From Nocardioides ferulae (GTDB taxonomy: Bacteria > Actinomycetota > Actinomycetes > Propionibacteriales > Nocardioidaceae), in contig NZ_QZVR01000007.1 in assembly GCF_003660455.1 (NCBI RefSeq), positions 186,001 through 250,000 on the forward strand: a stretch of DNA of 64,000 bases. Direction: 5' to 3'. Under the pieces are notes generated by a model, which ran no database searches, was not told the origin of the DNA, and worked only from the letters and a program-made list of their open reading frames with translations. This document shows positions 61,678-64,000 of this stretch, in pieces (position 1 is the first letter of the stretch; each line of letters begins with the position of its first letter). A program made the translations under genes and the position numbers.

Positions 61678-62724
61678 ATGGCACACCCTCGTGAACCCCA
61701 TCGCTGGGACCCGCGCGCTCCGCGGCCGACGGGCTTGGTGCTGCCGGTCGCCGTGGACCCCACCGGCCGTTCCGGGCCGACCCGAGCGCAGGCGGCCGGC
61801 CCCCGCTGGCGGCAGAGCAGCCGTGGTCTACACGTCCCTGCCACGGTCTCCGACGACTGCGTCGAGCAGCGCATCCTCGAGCAGTCCCAGCGACTCGGTC
61901 CCACCGGCGCCGTCACCGGTTGGGCGGCGCTGCGCCTGCTCGGCGGTGGCTTCTTCGACGGGCTCGACACCGACGGCCGCACCCGGCTGCCGGTGCCCCT
62001 CGCTGCCGGTGGCGGCCGGCTCGAGCCGCACCCTGCGATCACGCGACACCGGGAGCGGCTGCCTGAGTCGGAGGTGGTCGTCATGCACGGCATCCGCACG
62101 TGCTCGGCCGAGCGAGCGCTCTTCGACGAGATGCGGCGTCTCGACCTGTGGGGAGCGGTCGCCGCGATGGACATGGCCGCCGCAGCCGAACTGACCTCGA
62201 TCCGGAGGATGCGTGCCTACTGCAGTCGGCGCACCGGGGCGAGGGGGCGACGACACGTCCTCGCGGCGTTGGACCTCGCGGACGAGCACAGCCGCTCCCC
62301 GGCCGAGACGAGGCTGCGCCTGGTGTGGGAGCTCGAGGGAGGATGGCCGCGGCCGTTGTGCAACCGCCCGGTCTTCGACCTCGACGGTCGATTGCTCGGC
62401 GTCCCGGACCTCTTGGACCCGACGCGCGGCGTCTACGGGGAGTACGACGGCGCAGAGCACCGGACTCGCGAGCGTCACCGTCGTGACGTGCAACGCCGGC
62501 AGGACCTCGACGCAGCCGGCCTGGAGCAGGTGACAGTCGTGGGCGCCGACCTGCGGAACCCCACGCTCGTCGTGACCAGGATGCGTCTCGCGCAGGAGCG
62601 GGCGGCAGGGCGCGAGCAGCGGTGGACGCTGCAGCCGCCACCGGGGTGGCGCACCGAGCCGTCGCTCGACGAGCGCCTCGACCTGCGCGATCTACTGGCC
62701 GAGAAGCCAGACGACGCCGAGTGA
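61678..62724 (+). CDS. AbiEi-like wHTH plus PD-(D/E)XK (Vsr/DUF559-like) endonuclease-like protein, copy B
   Basis: 348 residues; same domain order as the gene at 23073-24113. wHTH-like block TRAQAAGPRWRQSSRGLHVP; nuclease-like residues in SPAETRLRLVWELEGG (Glu), LLGVPDLLDPTRG (Asp) and VYGEYDGAEHRTRE (Glu-x-Asp). ATG 61678 (AHPREPHRWDPR) aligns with the paralogue; an in-frame TTG at 61618 is upstream. Its stop codon (62722-62724) lies inside hairpin B2. Bracketed by two copies of a hairpin that differs from the one around copy A. Function unproven. Confidence 0.8.
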   Translation: MAHPREPHRWDPRAPRPTGLVLPVAVDPTGRSGPTRAQAAGPRWRQSSRGLHVPATVSDDCVEQRILEQSQRLGPTGAVTGWAALRLLGGGFFDGLDTDGRTRLPVPLAAGGGRLEPHPAITRHRERLPESEVVVMHGIRTCSAERALFDEMRRLDLWGAVAAMDMAAAAELTSIRRMRAYCSRRTGARGRRHVLAALDLADEHSRSPAETRLRLVWELEGGWPRPLCNRPVFDLDGRLLGVPDLLDPTRGVYGEYDGAEHRTRERHRRDVQRRQDLDAAGLEQVTVVGADLRNPTLVVTRMRLAQERAAGREQRWTLQPPPGWRTEPSLDERLDLRDLLAEKPDDAE

Positions 62725-62772
62725 CGCGAAACGCAGGCCTGAGGGGCTCTCGAACCTGCGCTACACGTCACT
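62720..62772. repeat. Hairpin B2: second copy, 3' side, carrying the stop codon of gene B
   Basis: Left arm from 62720 (AGTGACGCGAAACGCAGG) and right arm to 62772 pair at 15 of 18 positions. Same 53-base length and orientation as B1. The TGA of gene B is bases 3-5 of the element. Confidence 0.88.
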
Positions 62773-62791
62773 GGCGGCGTCCCGCCGGAGC

Positions 62792-62971
62792 TCAGCGGGC
62801 CTTGCGCAGCAGGCCACGCACCCCGCGCCCGATGGCGGCGTCCTTCGCGGTGCCGCCGGTCGCGGCGCGGCCGCCGCGGGTGCCACCCTTGGCCGGCCCG
62901 AGGCCGGCGCCGCCGCGCCGTCCGGCCGCCTTGGCCCCCAGCGCGCCCTTGATGATGCTTCCGATCGCCAT
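62792..62971 (-). CDS. Small basic Gly/Ala/Arg-rich protein, 59 aa
   Basis: Opens MAIGSIIKGALGAKAAGRRG, with an amphipathic start and many Arg, Lys and Gly residues, ending RGVRGLLRKAR. No family recognised. The start lies downstream of an AGGGAGG-like ribosome site. It could be a nucleic-acid- or membrane-associated small protein; the call rests on reading frame, start signals and composition. Confidence 0.6.
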   Translation of the reverse strand: MAIGSIIKGALGAKAAGRRGGAGLGPAKGGTRGGRAATGGTAKDAAIGRGVRGLLRKAR

Positions 62972-63092
62972 GGTGTGGTCCTCCCTCCGACGGCCGGCGA
63001 TCTGCCGACCAGGCCCCGCCGGTACCCACCACCGGCGCCGCGCACCCCTGGCGGCAACACCGCCGAAACAGTCGTTGCGTAGCGTCCGGCCG

Positions 63093-64000
63093 GTGACGAC
63101 GACCAGTGGCCTCGAGGTGCTGCAGCCGGGTCGCGGGCCGATCCGCTCGACCTACCTGCCGGCGACCCCCGACACCGTGCTGTGGGGGCGGCTGCCGTGC
63201 GCCGCCGACGCGCCGGTCGTCACCGTCGAGCCGGGCACCGAGGTCACCGTCGACACGGTCAGCCACGAGGGGCTGCTCGAGGACCAGGGCCGCGACCCCG
63301 AGACGTTCTTCACCGCCCACGGCGCCACCGACGTGCTCGAGGACGCGGTCGCGATCGCGTCGTCCGGGCTGCCGCACACCTTCGGCGTCGACGGCCCGCA
63401 CCTGGTCTCCCGGCCGGTGCGGGTCGACGGCGCGCGGGTCGGCGACCTGCTCGCGATCACCGTCGTCGAGACGCTGCCCCGCGTGCCCTACGGGGTGGTG
63501 TCGAACCGGCACGGGCGCGGCGCGCTGCCCGGCGAGTTCCCCCTCGACGGCGAGCTGTTCAGCGCGTTCGCCACGGTGCAGGACGGCCCCGACGGCGCCC
63601 GCGGTGCGCTGCCGCTCGTCCCCGGTGGCGAGCCGGTGGTGACGTTCCCGCTGGCGCCGTTCCTGGGGATCATGGGCGTCGCGGTCGCCGGCGCGAGCCG
63701 CCCGCACTCGGTGCCGCCCGGCCCGCACGGCGGCAACCTCGACATCAATCTGCTCACGGCCGGCTCGACGCTCTATCTGCCGGTGCAGGTCGACGGCGCC
63801 CTGGCCTACGTGGGCGACCCCCACTTCGCGCAGGGCGACGGCGAGGTCGCGCTCACCGCGATGGAGGCGTCGCTGCGGGCCACCGTGCGGTTCGACGTGG
63901 TGCCGCACGAGGACGCCGTACGCCGATTCGGCGAGCTCGCCGGGCCGCTCGCGGAGACCCGCGACCACCTGGTGCCGACCGGCCTCGACGAGGATCTCGA
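63093..64000 (+). CDS. Acetamidase/formamidase-family protein (3' end cut off)
   Basis: 302 codons present; the gene runs past the right edge. FmdA_AmdA-type blocks: TVDTVSHEGLLEDQG, SRPVRVDGARVGDLLAI, PFLGIMGVAVAG, and HGGNLDINLLTAGSTLYLPV, whose GGNLD and LPV are family hallmarks. Hydrolyses formamide or acetamide to ammonia and acid. GTG 63093 has TAGCGT (63080-63085) 7 bases upstream, suggesting a leaderless mRNA. Confidence 0.88.
   Translation, partial: MTTTSGLEVLQPGRGPIRSTYLPATPDTVLWGRLPCAADAPVVTVEPGTEVTVDTVSHEGLLEDQGRDPETFFTAHGATDVLEDAVAIASSGLPHTFGVDGPHLVSRPVRVDGARVGDLLAITVVETLPRVPYGVVSNRHGRGALPGEFPLDGELFSAFATVQDGPDGARGALPLVPGGEPVVTFPLAPFLGIMGVAVAGASRPHSVPPGPHGGNLDINLLTAGSTLYLPVQVDGALAYVGDPHFAQGDGEVALTAMEASLRATVRFDVVPHEDAVRRFGELAGPLAETRDHLVPTGLDEDL

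Noticed and set aside
1..64000. tRNA or rRNA genes
   Set aside because: No cloverleaf or rRNA-like stretch was recognised by eye. A tRNAscan-SE and barrnap run would settle this.

Overview
The window is very GC-rich (GC-dominated third codon positions, frequent GTG starts, long antisense open frames) and looks like an actinobacterial chromosome. Gene content points to Nocardioidaceae (Nocardioides-like): mycothiol synthesis (mshB), an actinobacterial-type DapD, an ileS T-box, a WS/DGAT acyltransferase, and a DUF222-HNH endonuclease. Much of the left and middle part keeps the gene neighbourhood known from Mycobacterium tuberculosis around sigE-rseA-htrA, DUF3117, the LOG protein, dapE, dapD, dapC, ferredoxin and mshB. 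No rRNA, tRNA, CRISPR array, prophage or transposase was recognised.

Layout. 1-7 kb: amino-acid catabolism (large NAD-glutamate dehydrogenase, tryptophan 2,3-dioxygenase, P5C dehydrogenase) with a tandem DUF2505 pair. 7-13 kb: WS/DGAT acyltransferase, a cupredoxin-like lipoprotein with a polytopic membrane protein, and a CpaB-like/CpaE-like pair. 13-16 kb: envelope-stress locus sigE - anti-sigma - htrA, with a recognisable self-dependent ECF promoter, next to an O-methyltransferase that seems to start at ATC. 16-23 kb: leucyl aminopeptidase, DUF3117, enoyl-CoA hydratase, M14 peptidase, DivIVA-like, LOG and dapE. 23-24.2 kb: a putative endonuclease gene bracketed by two copies of a hairpin. 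24.4-31 kb: two CARDB secreted proteins and T-box controlled ileS. 31-38 kb: VapBC, dapD, HepT/MntA, an AI-2E family exporter, dapC and fdxA. 38-47 kb: GNAT protein, HTH/alpha-solenoid regulator, VanW protein, mshB, HNH endonuclease, NUDIX. 47-60 kb: surface and sensing region with three secreted proteins (two are long and short versions of one Ig-like family), a second HTH/alpha-solenoid regulator, a chemoreceptor and a soluble PAS histidine kinase. 60-64 kb: thioesterase, deaminase, a second hairpin-bracketed endonuclease paralogue, and the start of a formamidase.

How the genes work together. GDH and PruA join proline and glutamate breakdown. DapD, DapC and DapE are the succinylase-branch enzymes of meso-diaminopimelate synthesis, though spread over 16 kb. 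SigE, its anti-sigma factor and HtrA form a surface-stress circuit.

Most unusual features: (1) two paralogous PD-(D/E)XK/AbiEi-like genes, each flanked by its own pair of near-identical hairpins, the hairpin sequence differing between the two loci; (2) a dispersed palindromic 22-bp repeat that also lies in frame inside four genes and inside the ileS T-box leader; (3) an apparent ATC start; (4) a WS/DGAT protein lacking the second active-site histidine; (5) at least 13 genes whose -10 element lies 6-8 bases before the start codon, implying leaderless mRNAs.
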